Part shown: positions 15,234 through 25,855 of the stretch, one piece after another
Position numbering within the stretch: position 1 is the first letter of the stretch
Layout: every line of letters starts with the position of its first letter
Source of the DNA: an uncultured Campylobacterales bacterium
Lineage (GTDB): Bacteria > Campylobacterota > Campylobacteria > Campylobacterales > Arcobacteraceae
Length of the DNA: 64,000 nucleotides
Reading direction: 5' to 3'
NCBI GenBank assembly: GCA_947503785.1
Contig: CANNFB010000001.1
Location: 1 to 64,000, forward strand
Notes under the pieces: model-generated
The model's input: only the letters and a program-made list of their open reading frames with translations
Told to the model about the DNA's origin: nothing
Database searches by the model: none
Translations under genes and position numbers: made by a program

Positions 15234-17414
15234 TTAAATTGAATTAGAGGCTAATTCAATTCTGTCTTTAGTTACTTTTAAAACTTTTATTTCTACTTCA
15301 TCTCCAACAGTTAAAACATCAGAAACATTTTTAACTCTCTCTTTAGAAATTTTAGAGATGTGTAATAAACCTTCCCCACCTTTTGGTAATGCCATAAATG
15401 CTCCAAAGTCAACAATTCTTTCTACTTTAGCCATTAGTACATCATCTACAGCATAATTTTTTTCAAAGTCAAGATTCTTTGAAGGTTGTTTTCTTGAAAC
15501 TGCATTATTTGAAATAGTTTTAATATGTTCACAAGCATCTAATACATTTTGCTTATTACTTCCACTTACTTTAACATTTCCACTATCTCTATCTAAGTCA
15601 ATTCCAACAGAGAATTTTTCAATTATTTCTTTAATTGTAGAACCTGCTTTTCCAATAACAACCATTATTTTACTTGGATCTATTGCGAATTGTTCAATTA
15701 AAGGTAAGGCTTCACTTGGGATTATTTCTTCAGCTGCTGTATGCATTAATCCTAAGATATGATCTCTTCCCTCTTTTGCTTGTAATAAAGCTTCTTGTAA
15801 AACTGATAATTCAATCCCACCAAGCTTAATATCCATTTGTAAAGCTGTAATACCTTTAGTAGTACCAGCAACTTTAAAATCCATATCTCCATCATGATCT
15901 TCAAGCCCCATGATATCAGTTAATACTGAATATTCATCATTTTCAACAACCATTCCCATAGCAACTCCTGCAACTAAATCAGAAACTGGAACACCAGCTG
16001 CTTTAAGCGCTAAAGAACCACCACATACAGTTGCCATTGAAGAAGAACCGTTTGATTCTAAAATTTCAGAAACTAATCTAACTGTATCAGTATAATCATC
16101 ATCAATTGTAGCTTCTAAAGCTTTTTTACCTAAATTACCATGACCTAATTCTCTTCTACCTACACCAAACATTGGTTTAGCTTCACCCACAGAGAAACCT
16201 GGGAAGTTATAATGTAACATGAAGTTTTCAATTGAAGTTGATTTTTCAGTTAATTTTTCAAACATTTGTCCATCTTTTGGACCACCCAGTGTGGCTACAA
16301 CTAAGGCTTGTGTTTCACCTCTTGTAAATAAACAAGATGAATGAGCAGAAGGTAAAATATTTGTATCAATTGAAATTGGTCTAACGTCTTTTAAACCTCT
16401 ACCATCAGCTCTAACTTTATCACTAACAATCATATTTCTTACTATTTCTCTTTTTACAATTGAAACAGCTTCATAAATTACAGAAAATTCTAATTCATTT
16501 TCTTCACAATATGAATTAACAGAAATCATTTTAGCTACATCTTTAAGTTCTGTTGCTCTTTCGCTTTTTGCTAATTTTTTAATAGCTTCAGTAATCTCAG
16601 AAGAGAAGTTATCTCTTACATAAGAAATTACTTCTTCAGCAATTGCAAACTTAACTAATTCTACTTCTTTCATTTCTTTACAAGCAGCTTCAAAACCAGC
16701 TTCATAAGTAGTATTAGCTTCAAATAAAACTTTTTGTGCAAAAGCAATAGCTTCTACTAATTGCTCTTCATTCATTTCATTTGCATTATGTACTTTTGTA
16801 AATGCTTCAATATCAACTTCAATCATTTCTGAAGAAGAAATAGCTTTCATTTCAATCATTAATAATTCATCTTTAGAACCTGCTATATATAAGTCTAAAG
16901 TAGAGTTTTCAAGCTCAGTCATTTTAGGATTTGCGATATATTCACCATTAATTTTAGCAACTCTTACACCACAAACAGATTTTTTAATTGGCAAGTTTGA
17001 TGTATATAAAGCAGCATTTGCGGCATTTAAAGCTAAAGCTTGTAAGTCAACATCTTTATCAGCACTTAAAACCATAACAGTAATAGTTGTAGGATATACA
17101 TATCCTTTTGGAAATAATGGTCTTAAACTTCTATCAATTACTCTTGAAGTTAATGTTTCAAATTCACTTGGCTTTGATTCTCTTTTAAAGAAACCACCTG
17201 GAAGTTTTGCTGCTGCATATGTTTTTTCAATATACTGAACTGTTAAAGGAGTAAAATCTTCACTAACTGGATTATCGAACTCACTAACTACTGTTGCTAA
17301 TACAACGGCATTACCTAATTTAGCTAATACTGATCCATTTGCTTGTTTAGCAACTTTGCTAAACTCAAAAATCTCTTGTTTTTTATTTAATTCAAATTCA
17401 CAAACTGTTGACAT
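15234..17414 (-). CDS. pnp: Polynucleotide phosphorylase
   Basis: This enzyme degrades RNA from the 3' end by phosphorolysis and is part of RNA turnover complexes. The 726-residue protein has the full layout: two RNase PH domains, a KH domain with VVIGKAGSTIKEI (about 586-598) and a C-terminal S1 domain (GAFMALPKGGEGLLHISKIS). The second core carries DFKVAGTTKGITALQMDIK with the catalytic aspartates. It is the first of a leftward group but is separated from the phosphoribosyltransferase before it by only five bases, so it may also be read from there. Confidence 0.97.
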   Translation of the reverse strand: MSTVCEFELNKKQEIFEFSKVAKQANGSVLAKLGNAVVLATVVSEFDNPVSEDFTPLTVQYIEKTYAAAKLPGGFFKRESKPSEFETLTSRVIDRSLRPLFPKGYVYPTTITVMVLSADKDVDLQALALNAANAALYTSNLPIKKSVCGVRVAKINGEYIANPKMTELENSTLDLYIAGSKDELLMIEMKAISSSEMIEVDIEAFTKVHNANEMNEEQLVEAIAFAQKVLFEANTTYEAGFEAACKEMKEVELVKFAIAEEVISYVRDNFSSEITEAIKKLAKSERATELKDVAKMISVNSYCEENELEFSVIYEAVSIVKREIVRNMIVSDKVRADGRGLKDVRPISIDTNILPSAHSSCLFTRGETQALVVATLGGPKDGQMFEKLTEKSTSIENFMLHYNFPGFSVGEAKPMFGVGRRELGHGNLGKKALEATIDDDYTDTVRLVSEILESNGSSSMATVCGGSLALKAAGVPVSDLVAGVAMGMVVENDEYSVLTDIMGLEDHDGDMDFKVAGTTKGITALQMDIKLGGIELSVLQEALLQAKEGRDHILGLMHTAAEEIIPSEALPLIEQFAIDPSKIMVVIGKAGSTIKEIIEKFSVGIDLDRDSGNVKVSGSNKQNVLDACEHIKTISNNAVSRKQPSKNLDFEKNYAVDDVLMAKVERIVDFGAFMALPKGGEGLLHISKISKERVKNVSDVLTVGDEVEIKVLKVTKDRIELASNSI

Positions 17415-17419
17415 TTATC

Positions 17420-18070
17420 TTAATCCTTTTTAATTGTTTCTATATCTTTAAATTTTATTTCATCTAATGTATCATAATAAAAATTAATAGATATAAAGTG
17501 ATCTAATTTTTTTATATAATACAAATCGTCAGCAATTGATTCAATAGTTTGAATACTAGCTGTTGGTATTACAGGGGTTGCTACTGATATTGATTTAGCT
17601 CCTAATTTAATTGCACTTTTAATACATGCCATCATAGTTAAACCTGTATTTAATCCTTCATCAATTAATAAAATATTCTGTCCATTTAGATTAGTTAATT
17701 TTCCACCATTTCTAAACTTATTAACTTCATATGATAATTCATTTTCATACAAAAATTTAGACTGACCATAAATCAAATCTAAACTAATATCAAATGCTTT
17801 TACTAACTCTTCATGAATTAAAACTTCTTCAGCTTCAGTTACAATTGCTATTTCACACTCATTATTACTAGGAGCAAAAATTTTTTTACTAAACATCATA
17901 TCTAGTTTTGCATTTAACTCTTTTGCAATAATACTTGCAATTGGATATCCTCCACATGAAGTAGATAATACTGTCCAATCTTCTAATTTCATACTCTCAA
18001 TTGGAAGAATATCAAGTAAACGATAAGCTGCAACTTCTCTATTTTTAAAAAATATAGGATCAGGAGTCAT
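17420..18070 (-). CDS. Phosphoribosyltransferase-domain protein
   Basis: The type I phosphoribosyltransferase loop is visible as LLIDEGLNTGLTMMACIKSA (about 144-163), preceded by strands typical of the fold. Proteins of this type use or bind phosphoribosyl pyrophosphate, but the hood region that would reveal the substrate base is not diagnostic here. It overlaps lptD by one base and precedes pnp, so co-expression with outer-membrane and RNA genes looks like genome packing rather than pathway linkage. The precise substrate is unknown. Confidence 0.75.
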   Translation of the reverse strand: MTPDPIFFKNREVAAYRLLDILPIESMKLEDWTVLSTSCGGYPIASIIAKELNAKLDMMFSKKIFAPSNNECEIAIVTEAEEVLIHEELVKAFDISLDLIYGQSKFLYENELSYEVNKFRNGGKLTNLNGQNILLIDEGLNTGLTMMACIKSAIKLGAKSISVATPVIPTASIQTIESIADDLYYIKKLDHFISINFYYDTLDEIKFKDIETIKKD

Positions 18071-20157
18071 TAATTATCCTCATATTCTTGTTTTATTCCA
18101 CCAAGAGGTTTCAAGGTAAGATTTAAATAAACAATCTTTTGATCTACATTTGTTGTATCACTTGAAGAAGCAACTCTTTCTCTTTCATATTTAATATCAA
18201 AATTCCAACATTTATCATTTATATTAAAATTGATACCCTGCTTACTTCTTACTTTTTCTAAGATATTATAATTTTCATAATATCCAAATTTATAATCTTT
18301 TGAGATCTTATAATTTGCCTCAACATTGTATGATTCTAAATCCTCTTTTCCAGAGTTTGGTGTATCTTTTGATTTATAATATCCAGCTTTTAAAGTTAAG
18401 TCTTTTATCTTGTAACTTGCAGTAATTGTATTTTCAATAAACTGTTTATCTTGAACATTGTACGTTATTCTATTTGATATAGTGGCATCTTTATAATTTA
18501 ATTTTATATAATTTTCTGTATTTTGAAGTTCTGGTTCATCGCTATCATTATATAAAATCGATTGACTTAATTTATGATTTATTACTTGTTTTAAATTATC
18601 ATTATTATACAAAGATTGGTTTAATGATATATTTATATTTTTATTACTTGTTGTATTAGTAAAAGGAGCTAATTCATCATCATCACTTGTAATATCATAT
18701 AAGTCACCATCTTCTCTTACACTTTCAGGATGAGAATATTCTGCTTGAATATTCATAGTATGAAGATAATTATCATAGGGCTTAATCAAATCAGTTCCAA
18801 CAGATACAGATACTTCATTTTGAATTAAAGTTCCGTTTTTAAAGTTTGAACTATTATTTGTATATTCGTATTTACTTAGTACTGTTTTATTCTCTATATT
18901 TACATATAAATAATCATCTAAAAAGTACCTAGTATAATTTATAGGTAATGACACCTCGTAATAGTTTGCTCCCAAACTTTCTACACTAGTATAATGTTTA
19001 TATCTTGTATCTAAAGAGTATAAAACTTTATTTAGGCCAAAAAGTTCATCAGTATATGAATGAAATTGTAATTCAGGTAATTTTTGTAATGTAGCATCAT
19101 TAGATTCTTCTGAAGTATCTATATAAAATCTTCCATATATACCACCATAGTATTTAGGTGTATTATAAAAATAGTTAATTTTTGATTCAACTTTTTCATC
19201 ACTTGAAGTTGTATTATCATCTTTTTCTAAAGTATCATATTCTATATCATTTAACCAATTTATTGATGCATATAATCCATCCTGATGATTTTCACTTGAA
19301 AAAAGTTTAGTTCTTTCATAATCTACACTCCATCCATAATGTTTTTGATTTTTTAAGTCATTTTCTATTTGATAATTTTGCTGTTCTTTAAAGAATCCCG
19401 CATTTAATTTAAGTAATGAATATGGTGAATCAGCATATCTAAAATATGTATATGTACCAAAACCTCTTTTATCTCTAAATTGAGGAATAATCTCTAAATC
19501 ATAATTTGCTTTGGGTGCAAAAAATATAGATTGTGAATAAGAGAAACCTTCAGTATTTGAATACCCAATTGTAGGAGGTAATAATCCAGTTCTTCTTGTA
19601 GTATCTGTTGGAAAACCTAGATAAGGGCTATAAAATACAGGTACATTTTTAAAATATAATCTTGGATTATAAGTATGCATCCATTTATCTTCAGTATCAT
19701 AAGAAGCTGATGAAACTCTAATGCTCCATGCAGGATCAACACAATCACAAGATGAAATTATTGAACTCTCTAATTCTATATTTGTTTTATCTTTTGTAGA
19801 TTTTTTTGAATTAACCCAAAGATTATTTTTTTTCTCAAAAAGCATAACGGGACTTTGTGAGTATGCATCATTTTTTAGATTTATTAAAGCATAATCACTT
19901 TGTGTTTGTATAGTATTATCTTTTAAAATTAAAACATTATCAAATAATTCAAAAGTTTCTTTTTCTTTATCATAAACTATTTTAGAAGCACTTAAATAAT
20001 AAGTTGGAGAAAAAACAACAACGCTACCACTAGCAGTAATAATATTACCTTCTGTTTTTATATTTTCAGAAATAAGTTGAAACTTTTCATTCTTTAATTC
20101 TTCACCAAAAGATAAAGAAGAAAGTAGTAATAATGAAACAATCGATTTCTTAAGCAT
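18070..20157 (-). CDS. lptD: LptD lipopolysaccharide assembly outer-membrane protein
   Basis: LptD is the outer-membrane barrel that inserts lipopolysaccharide into the outer leaflet. The protein begins with a signal peptide (LLLLSSLSFGEE), then an OstA/LptA-like jellyroll domain (KTEGNIITASGSVVVFSPTY, about 34-53), and a long beta barrel of alternating residues to the end. CDCVDPAWSIRVSSASYD (about 133-150) is the typical region between domains, with cysteines available for disulfides. Length 695 is normal for the class. It overlaps the RDD gene upstream by eight bases. Confidence 0.92.
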   Translation of the reverse strand: MLKKSIVSLLLLSSLSFGEELKNEKFQLISENIKTEGNIITASGSVVVFSPTYYLSASKIVYDKEKETFELFDNVLILKDNTIQTQSDYALINLKNDAYSQSPVMLFEKKNNLWVNSKKSTKDKTNIELESSIISSCDCVDPAWSIRVSSASYDTEDKWMHTYNPRLYFKNVPVFYSPYLGFPTDTTRRTGLLPPTIGYSNTEGFSYSQSIFFAPKANYDLEIIPQFRDKRGFGTYTYFRYADSPYSLLKLNAGFFKEQQNYQIENDLKNQKHYGWSVDYERTKLFSSENHQDGLYASINWLNDIEYDTLEKDDNTTSSDEKVESKINYFYNTPKYYGGIYGRFYIDTSEESNDATLQKLPELQFHSYTDELFGLNKVLYSLDTRYKHYTSVESLGANYYEVSLPINYTRYFLDDYLYVNIENKTVLSKYEYTNNSSNFKNGTLIQNEVSVSVGTDLIKPYDNYLHTMNIQAEYSHPESVREDGDLYDITSDDDELAPFTNTTSNKNINISLNQSLYNNDNLKQVINHKLSQSILYNDSDEPELQNTENYIKLNYKDATISNRITYNVQDKQFIENTITASYKIKDLTLKAGYYKSKDTPNSGKEDLESYNVEANYKISKDYKFGYYENYNILEKVRSKQGINFNINDKCWNFDIKYERERVASSSDTTNVDQKIVYLNLTLKPLGGIKQEYEDN

Positions 20158-20587
20158 TTACAACCAATGTTTTACCTGTAAAATCATGAAATGTTTTTTT
20201 CCCATCGTTGAAAAATCCAATTAAAAACCCAACATAAAAGAACATTTCAGAAAATATTCTTCCAAGAGATCTTAAAATTGCTGAAAACATAGATACTCTG
20301 CCCCAAGTATTAGAATCTATAACTTTTATTTTGGCTACTATTTTTCCAACCGTTGCACCATAGTACCAAGTAAATAAGGCTTGATAAACAACTTTTAAAA
20401 ATATTAAAGGCATTACTAAATCAGTTTTCATAAAAAACATCATTGCATTAAGATCATTACTTACAGCCATAATATTTTCCCAAAAGATAATAAGAATAAT
20501 TGCAGTTACAAGCAAATCATCAATAACAAAAGCAGTAGCTCTTGATCTTAATGAGGCTAATTGTAAATCGTCTGTATTGTTAGCCAT
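20150..20587 (-). CDS. RDD-family membrane protein
   Basis: The 145-residue protein has three membrane helices and the RDD signature: LRSRATAFVIDDLLV near the start and GATVGKIVAKIKVID in the middle, ending with GRIFSEMFFYVGFL and FHDFTGKTLVV. RDD proteins are small membrane proteins of uncertain function, some linked to ion transport. It sits four bases after purD and overlaps lptD, so it is a middle gene in a leftward operon. Confidence 0.85.
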   Translation of the reverse strand: MANNTDDLQLASLRSRATAFVIDDLLVTAIILIIFWENIMAVSNDLNAMMFFMKTDLVMPLIFLKVVYQALFTWYYGATVGKIVAKIKVIDSNTWGRVSMFSAILRSLGRIFSEMFFYVGFLIGFFNDGKKTFHDFTGKTLVVNA

Positions 20588-20591
20588 TTAA

Positions 20592-21857
20592 CTACTTTAA
20601 TGCTTGATATGCAATATCAGATCTACATTTTTTCCCAGCAAAATGAACTTGGCCACATAAATCATAAGCTCTATCTCTAGCTTCTTTAATTGTTTTTCCA
20701 AATCCAACACAAACTAATACTCTTCCACCATCAGCCATTAGTTTCCCATCAACTTTTGAAACACCAGCATACGAAATATGAGAGTTTGCAGCTAAATCTT
20801 CGTCAACTATTTCATCTACTATAATTTCAGCAGGTGTTGAACTTGAATATGGATAGTTTTCACTAGCCATTACAACTCCAACTCCAAATTCTTCTTTGAT
20901 TTTAATATCTAATTTATCAAGTTGTTTTGTAGCACCTTTATAAAATAGTTCAGAAACAGGAGTTTCTAATAAAGGCATTAAAATTTCACACTCTGGATCA
21001 CCAAATCTTACATTGTATTCTAAAATAATTGGCTCACCGTTTACTACCATAACACCAATAAAAAGAACACCTTCAAAAGGGGCACCCTCTTTTTTCATAC
21101 CTTCTAGTGTAGGGATAATCACCCTATCTTCAACTTTTTGATAAATCTCATCATTAACTAATGGCGTTGGAGCATAAGCACCCATTCCACCAGTATTTGG
21201 TCCAGTATCCCCATCGCCTATTCTTTTATGATCTTGCGCTGCTGGTAATACTACATAATTTTCACCATCACAAATAGCAAAAATTGAAAGTTCATAGCCA
21301 TCTAAAAATTCTTCAACTACAATAGAAGTTCCAGCATCACCAAAAGAAGTTCCTGCAAGCATATCACTTGCTGCTTCTTTTGCTTCTTCAATACTTTGTG
21401 CAATAATTACACCTTTACCACCACATAAACCATCTGCTTTTACAACAATTGGTAAACTCATAGTATCAATAAAATCATGCGCATCTTTTTCATTTGTAGT
21501 TTCAATAAATGCTGCTGTTGGTATGTTATATTTTTTTAATATAGTTTTCATATAAACTTTTGAACCTTCAAGAGCCGCTGCTGCTTTACTTGGTCCAAAA
21601 ATTGTTAAATCATTTTCTTTGAATATATCAACAACACCATCTACTAAAGGAGCTTCAGGTCCTACAATTGTTAAATCAATTGAATTCTCTTTTGCCCAAA
21701 GTGCAAGTTCATTATAATCTTTAATATTAATATTTGTCCCTAAATTATCAGTCGCCCCATTTCCAGGCATAAAAAATAAGTTATGTTCATTTTCTTTAGA
21801 GATAGCTAAACCAATAGAATATTCTCTACCACCACTACCAAGTATTAATATATTCAC
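20592..21857 (-). CDS. purD: Phosphoribosylamine-glycine ligase
   Basis: PurD makes glycinamide ribonucleotide from phosphoribosylamine, glycine and ATP in purine synthesis. The ATP-grasp fold is clear: [15 protein letters not shown] at the N-terminus, [46 protein letters not shown] and [12 protein letters not shown]. The usual GGREHA is GGREYS here. At 421 residues it is of normal length. It follows the 6S RNA gene on the same strand, so the RNA may be upstream in the same transcript or end before it. Confidence 0.96.
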   Translation of the reverse strand: MNILILGSGGREYSIGLAISKENEHNLFFMPGNGATDNLGTNINIKDYNELALWAKENSIDLTIVGPEAPLVDGVVDIFKENDLTIFGPSKAAAALEGSKVYMKTILKKYNIPTAAFIETTNEKDAHDFIDTMSLPIVVKADGLCGGKGVIIAQSIEEAKEAASDMLAGTSFGDAGTSIVVEEFLDGYELSIFAICDGENYVVLPAAQDHKRIGDGDTGPNTGGMGAYAPTPLVNDEIYQKVEDRVIIPTLEGMKKEGAPFEGVLFIGVMVVNGEPIILEYNVRFGDPECEILMPLLETPVSELFYKGATKQLDKLDIKIKEEFGVGVVMASENYPYSSSTPAEIIVDEIVDEDLAANSHISYAGVSKVDGKLMADGGRVLVCVGFGKTIKEARDRAYDLCGQVHFAGKKCRSDIAYQALK

Positions 21858-21893
21858 GATTATTCCTTGTATTATAATTATTTATTTTTATTT

Positions 21894-22070
21894 AAAAACC
21901 CAAGCAGCCGTTAACCATCAATTTGGCCCTAAAAAGCCAATAACCGTACATAAGAATTAGACTTTAGGAGCGAGAACATAATGAAACGCTGCACATCATC
22001 TAATTACAATTACGCACTTAAATATAGTATCGGACCCTCAACAATGGAAATCCCGAACCACTTAGATGGC
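21894..22070 (-). ncRNA. ssrS: 6S RNA
   Basis: The 246-base gap between hemD and purD is richer in G+C than its surroundings and reads, on the minus strand, as a 6S RNA. Elements in order resemble the E. coli molecule: TTGAGGGTCCGATACTATATT (like CCTGAGCCGATATTTCATACC), a hairpin TTGGC-GCCAA, then GGTTAACGGCTGC (like GGTTACAGCCTGCGGC). The two ends can pair in short blocks (GCC with GGT, AAG with CTT), and GTTTTT at 21894-21899 would end it. 6S RNA binds housekeeping RNA polymerase as a promoter mimic in slow growth. A TAAAAT -10 lies at 22074-22079; exact ends are uncertain by a few bases. Confidence 0.8.
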
Positions 22071-22073
22071 AAT

Positions 22074-22079
22074 ATTTTA
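22074..22079 (-). promoter_or_regulatory. -10 element of the 6S RNA gene
   Basis: TAAAAT on the minus strand lies a few bases before the predicted 6S RNA start at about 22067-22070. Confidence 0.45.
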
Positions 22080-22103
22080 TCTAATTGATGATTAATTTTA
22101 GTT

Positions 22104-22736
22104 TTAATCTAATAGTTGCTTTGCAAGTTTTATACATTCATCTATAGAAGTTTTTTCACTTACTATATATTCTATATTTTTAGGTAAATAATTAGCAGTA
22201 GTTTTTCCTATAGTTATAGCTTTATAAGAATCATCCCAAGTATAGTTTTTAAAAAAACACTCAACACTTGAAGGAGCTGTAAATATTATAATAGAGTTTT
22301 TTTCTAGTGCTTTATTGACCTTTAAACATGAGGTTTTATATGCTATTAATTCATCAATTTGAATACTATTTTCTTTTAGTATTTTAACTAATTTTGATAC
22401 AGTTTTTAAAGCTCTAATATATAATACTTTTTTATTTTTCAACTTTGGTATTAACTCTTCTGCAAATTCATCACCATGAGATGAAATACCTGTAAATACC
22501 AAGTTTCCATTATATTTAATTATTACATTGGCTGTCTTTGGAGCTATTGCATAAGAAGGAATTTTTTGCCATTTCTTATTAAAAGAGTCTATAGAATAAA
22601 TGGCATTCTTTGAAGTAAATATTAAAGCATCATATCTACTTAAGTCTACATCACTTGGAATATATTCTATTCCAAAAACTTCTATATTTTCAATACCTTC
22701 ATATTTTAAATTATTTAATAAATATATCTTAGACAT
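22104..22736 (-). CDS. hemD: Uroporphyrinogen-III synthase
   Basis: HemD closes and inverts the linear tetrapyrrole to uroporphyrinogen III for haem and corrinoid synthesis. The family is very diverged; the visible marks are the alternating two-domain layout, ALIFTSKNAIYSI (about 34-46), VLYIRALKTVSKLVKIL and IIFTAPSSVECFFKNY (about 151-166) and the final TIGKTTANYL. Length 210 is normal. It overlaps the SulP gene by eight bases. Confidence 0.82.
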   Translation of the reverse strand: MSKIYLLNNLKYEGIENIEVFGIEYIPSDVDLSRYDALIFTSKNAIYSIDSFNKKWQKIPSYAIAPKTANVIIKYNGNLVFTGISSHGDEFAEELIPKLKNKKVLYIRALKTVSKLVKILKENSIQIDELIAYKTSCLKVNKALEKNSIIIFTAPSSVECFFKNYTWDDSYKAITIGKTTANYLPKNIEYIVSEKTSIDECIKLAKQLLD

Positions 22737-24303
22737 TTATTTTTAGTTCCAATTCTTGAGTGTAATTAATAGCATCATCCATATGAAAAAACATTTTATG
22801 TTTTTTAAAAGAATTATCAGTATCTACAGCTAATATATTTCTTTTATGTGCATGTTTTAAAACTAGTAATGTTTTTATATTTTTAGCGCTTAATTTTTCA
22901 ATCATATCTTCAAGTGTAAAAATAGCCGAAATATCTAAAAAAGATACATTTTTGCAATCTAAGATTACTATTTTATTTTGTGCAATATTATCTAATTTAT
23001 TATCTAAAACAGATGCTGTTCCAAAAAATAAAGAACCATCAATTTTTATAATTTCTATATTATTATTAGTAATATCAATATCAAATGAACTTTTTGATCT
23101 TCTTGTTTTTATTCTTGTATTTCTTGAGATTTGATAAACAGCTAAGATTGATGCAATAGTTATACCAACGCCAACTGCCATAATTAAATCTACAAAAACA
23201 GTTAGTAAAAATACCGTTGTCATAATAAGTGAATCTTGTCTAGAAACTTTTTTCATAATCTTTAAAAATTTGTAATCTAAAATATCAAAACCAACTTTAA
23301 TTAAAATACCAGATAAAACAGCAAGCGGTATTTGTGAAGCTAAGGGTGCAAGAAATAAAATAATAAGCAAAAGAGTGATTGAATGAACCATTCCAGAAAC
23401 TTTTGTAGTTCCTCCACTATTTATATTTATAACTGTACGCATAGTCGCACCTGCACCTGGAATTGCACCAAAAAATGCACACACTGAATTACCAATACCT
23501 TGACCTATTAACTCTTTTTTAGGATTATGCTTTGTTTTTGTCATTGAATCTGCAACTAATGAAGTCAATAAAGAATCAATTGAACCTAATAGTGCAAGTG
23601 TTATAGCTAATGTAATAATTGTACTTAATTGTAAGATATCAAAAGAGAGAGGAAGAGTAAATTCTGGTAACCCAATAGGAATACTGCCTATTGTATCAAC
23701 ATCATACCCCATATAAATAGTAATATACGTAACTACAAATAAAGCAATCAAAGCAGAAGGAATATATTTAGTAATAAATTTAGGAGTTAAAAACATAATT
23801 GCTAAAGTAATGTAAGCAATAATTAAAGCATGATTATCTGCATGTCTAATAGTATCAAAGAGTTGTGTTATTGTAAAAATAACTGAACTAGAGGCTTCTA
23901 CACCTAAAAATGGGTTTATTTGTAAAATTATTATAATTACCCCAACCCCTGACATAAAACCTGAGATTACAGGATAAGGGATATATTTAATCCACTTTCC
24001 AATACCAACTAATCCAAAAGATATTTGAATTAAACCAGATAAAAAAATTACTGTCATTACAGTTGATAAGTCATTTGGGAAAGTTGCAATTGCAGTTGCT
24101 ACAACAACTGTCATAGGACCAGTTGGTCCTGAAATTTGAGTAGAAGTTCCTCCAAAAAGTGCTGCAAAAAAACCTAATATAATTGCACCATAAAGTCCTG
24201 CAATTGCACCAGCACCACTAGCAACTCCAAATGCAAGTGCTAAGGGTAAGGCTACAACTGCTGCTGTTATTCCTGCGAATATATTATTTTTTAAAATTTG
24301 CAA
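22729..24303 (-). CDS. SulP/SLC26 anion transporter with STAS domain
   Basis: SulP proteins carry sulfate, bicarbonate or other anions across the inner membrane. The N-terminal part shows the conserved ALPLALAFGVASGAGAIAGLYGAI and GTSTQISGPTGPMTVVVA, and about twelve helices follow; residues from about 415 form the cytoplasmic STAS domain (IIKIDGSLFFGTASVL, VILDCKNVSFLDISAI). The substrate cannot be told from sequence; many marine bacteria use these for bicarbonate or sulfate. A second SulP gene lies at 36.7 kb. Confidence 0.9.
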   Translation of the reverse strand: MQILKNNIFAGITAAVVALPLALAFGVASGAGAIAGLYGAIILGFFAALFGGTSTQISGPTGPMTVVVATAIATFPNDLSTVMTVIFLSGLIQISFGLVGIGKWIKYIPYPVISGFMSGVGVIIIILQINPFLGVEASSSVIFTITQLFDTIRHADNHALIIAYITLAIMFLTPKFITKYIPSALIALFVVTYITIYMGYDVDTIGSIPIGLPEFTLPLSFDILQLSTIITLAITLALLGSIDSLLTSLVADSMTKTKHNPKKELIGQGIGNSVCAFFGAIPGAGATMRTVININSGGTTKVSGMVHSITLLLIILFLAPLASQIPLAVLSGILIKVGFDILDYKFLKIMKKVSRQDSLIMTTVFLLTVFVDLIMAVGVGITIASILAVYQISRNTRIKTRRSKSSFDIDITNNNIEIIKIDGSLFFGTASVLDNKLDNIAQNKIVILDCKNVSFLDISAIFTLEDMIEKLSAKNIKTLLVLKHAHKRNILAVDTDNSFKKHKMFFHMDDAINYTQELELKINV

Positions 24304-24320
24304 GGAAATCTCCTTTTTGG

Positions 24321-25817
24321 TTATTTATCTTCTGGTAAATATTCCTCGTCACCAACTTTATCATTTTTACCTCTGGCAATAATGTGAATTGGACAACCTT
24401 CAAAGTTAAAATTATCTCTTAAGAAATTAATTAAATATCTTTTATAAGAAAAATGAAGTAATTTTGGCTTATTCATAACTAAAGCAATTCTTGGTGGCTT
24501 TGTTTCAAATTGTGTAGAATAATAAATTCTTAAATAAGATCCATTTGGACTTGGAAGTGAGTGTCTTATTACTGCTTTTTCAATTACTCTGTTAAGAGCA
24601 GAAGTTGGAATTCTTTGAGTATAGTTATCATATATTTCAATAATCTTATCTTTTAATCTATCAATAGAACGCCCTGTTTTAGCAGAAACTGCCATAATTG
24701 GAGCATAATAAAGGAATTTAAATCTATCCCTAATTAATTCTTCCATTTTTTTGAAAGTTTCCATATTTTCATCCCACTTATTAAGAACGATAATTGTTCC
24801 TAATCCGTATTCATCAACAAGACCTGCAATTTTTTCATCTAAATCTGTTAATTCAGAAGAGGCATCAAGAACTAGTAAAGCAACATTTGCTTTTTCTAAC
24901 ATTTCTCTTGTTCTCATTAAAGCAAATTTTTCAATTCCTTCTATTTTTCCTCTTCTTCTTAACCCAGCAGTATCTACGAATGTAACACTTTTACCAGAAT
25001 ATTCATACACTTCATCAACTGGATCTATTGTTGTACCTGCTATTGGAGAAACAACTGATCTTTCTTGTTCTACAATTGCATTTAATATTGAAGATTTTCC
25101 AACATTAACTCGTCCAATAATTCCAACTTTAATTTTATTATCAATAATAAAAGTATCAGGATTTTCAACTTCGTCTTCAGGAATTACAATATCTTCTTGA
25201 ATTTCATAATCTTCTAAGTCCTCTACCCCTTCGATTTTCTCTAATGGAACAATATGTACTTCGTTGACTACTTCTTTTACTTCTGAAGACTCTAAAACTT
25301 CTTCTTCAACTTCTGGTAAGTGAGAGTAAATCCAATCAAATAAGTTTTTTGTACCTCTATTATGAGATACAGACATTCCAAATAAGTTTTCTTCACCAAT
25401 ACCAAATTCAAAAAATTCCCAAAGTCTCTCTAACTCTTTATCATTATCAATTTTATTAACAACTAAAGCTAATTCTTTTCCTAATCGTTGAAGCTCATAA
25501 AATAATTCTTTATCTTTATCATCAGGTATTTTTTTACCATCAACCATAAAAAGTATTATATCAGCCTCTTTTGCAGTCTCTATAGCTTTTCTTTTTACAT
25601 TTGAAAATATCGCATCATTTGTTTCATCAATACCACCAGTATCTAGCATTAATGCAGTTTTATCCATAATAGTGATTTCATGTCTTCTAATATCTCTAGT
25701 TGTTCCTGCAATATCAGAAACAATTGCAATTCTCTTTTGAGCAATTCTATTGAATAATGATGATTTTCCTACGTTGGGCTGACCAATAAGTGCAATTTTT
25801 TTTAATGTTTTGTTCAT
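24321..25817 (-). CDS. der: Ribosome assembly GTPase Der (EngA)
   Basis: Der has two tandem GTPase domains and a KH-like C-terminus and acts in 50S subunit maturation. Both P-loops are present: GQPNVGKSSLFN (about 12-23) and GRVNVGKSSILN (about 235-246), with DTGG and DTAG switch II motifs and NKID/NKWD specificity motifs. The linker between the domains (about 175-225) is unusually long and acidic. Length 498 is normal for the phylum. Confidence 0.97.
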   Translation of the reverse strand: MNKTLKKIALIGQPNVGKSSLFNRIAQKRIAIVSDIAGTTRDIRRHEITIMDKTALMLDTGGIDETNDAIFSNVKRKAIETAKEADIILFMVDGKKIPDDKDKELFYELQRLGKELALVVNKIDNDKELERLWEFFEFGIGEENLFGMSVSHNRGTKNLFDWIYSHLPEVEEEVLESSEVKEVVNEVHIVPLEKIEGVEDLEDYEIQEDIVIPEDEVENPDTFIIDNKIKVGIIGRVNVGKSSILNAIVEQERSVVSPIAGTTIDPVDEVYEYSGKSVTFVDTAGLRRRGKIEGIEKFALMRTREMLEKANVALLVLDASSELTDLDEKIAGLVDEYGLGTIIVLNKWDENMETFKKMEELIRDRFKFLYYAPIMAVSAKTGRSIDRLKDKIIEIYDNYTQRIPTSALNRVIEKAVIRHSLPSPNGSYLRIYYSTQFETKPPRIALVMNKPKLLHFSYKRYLINFLRDNFNFEGCPIHIIARGKNDKVGDEEYLPEDK

Positions 25818-25855
25818 AAACTTTTAATATCCTATTTGTGTATAATTAAAATTAA

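Noticed and set aside
24751-25200. Long plus-strand open frame inside der
   Set aside because: It lies opposite a clear Der GTPase and has the low-complexity composition expected of an antisense frame.
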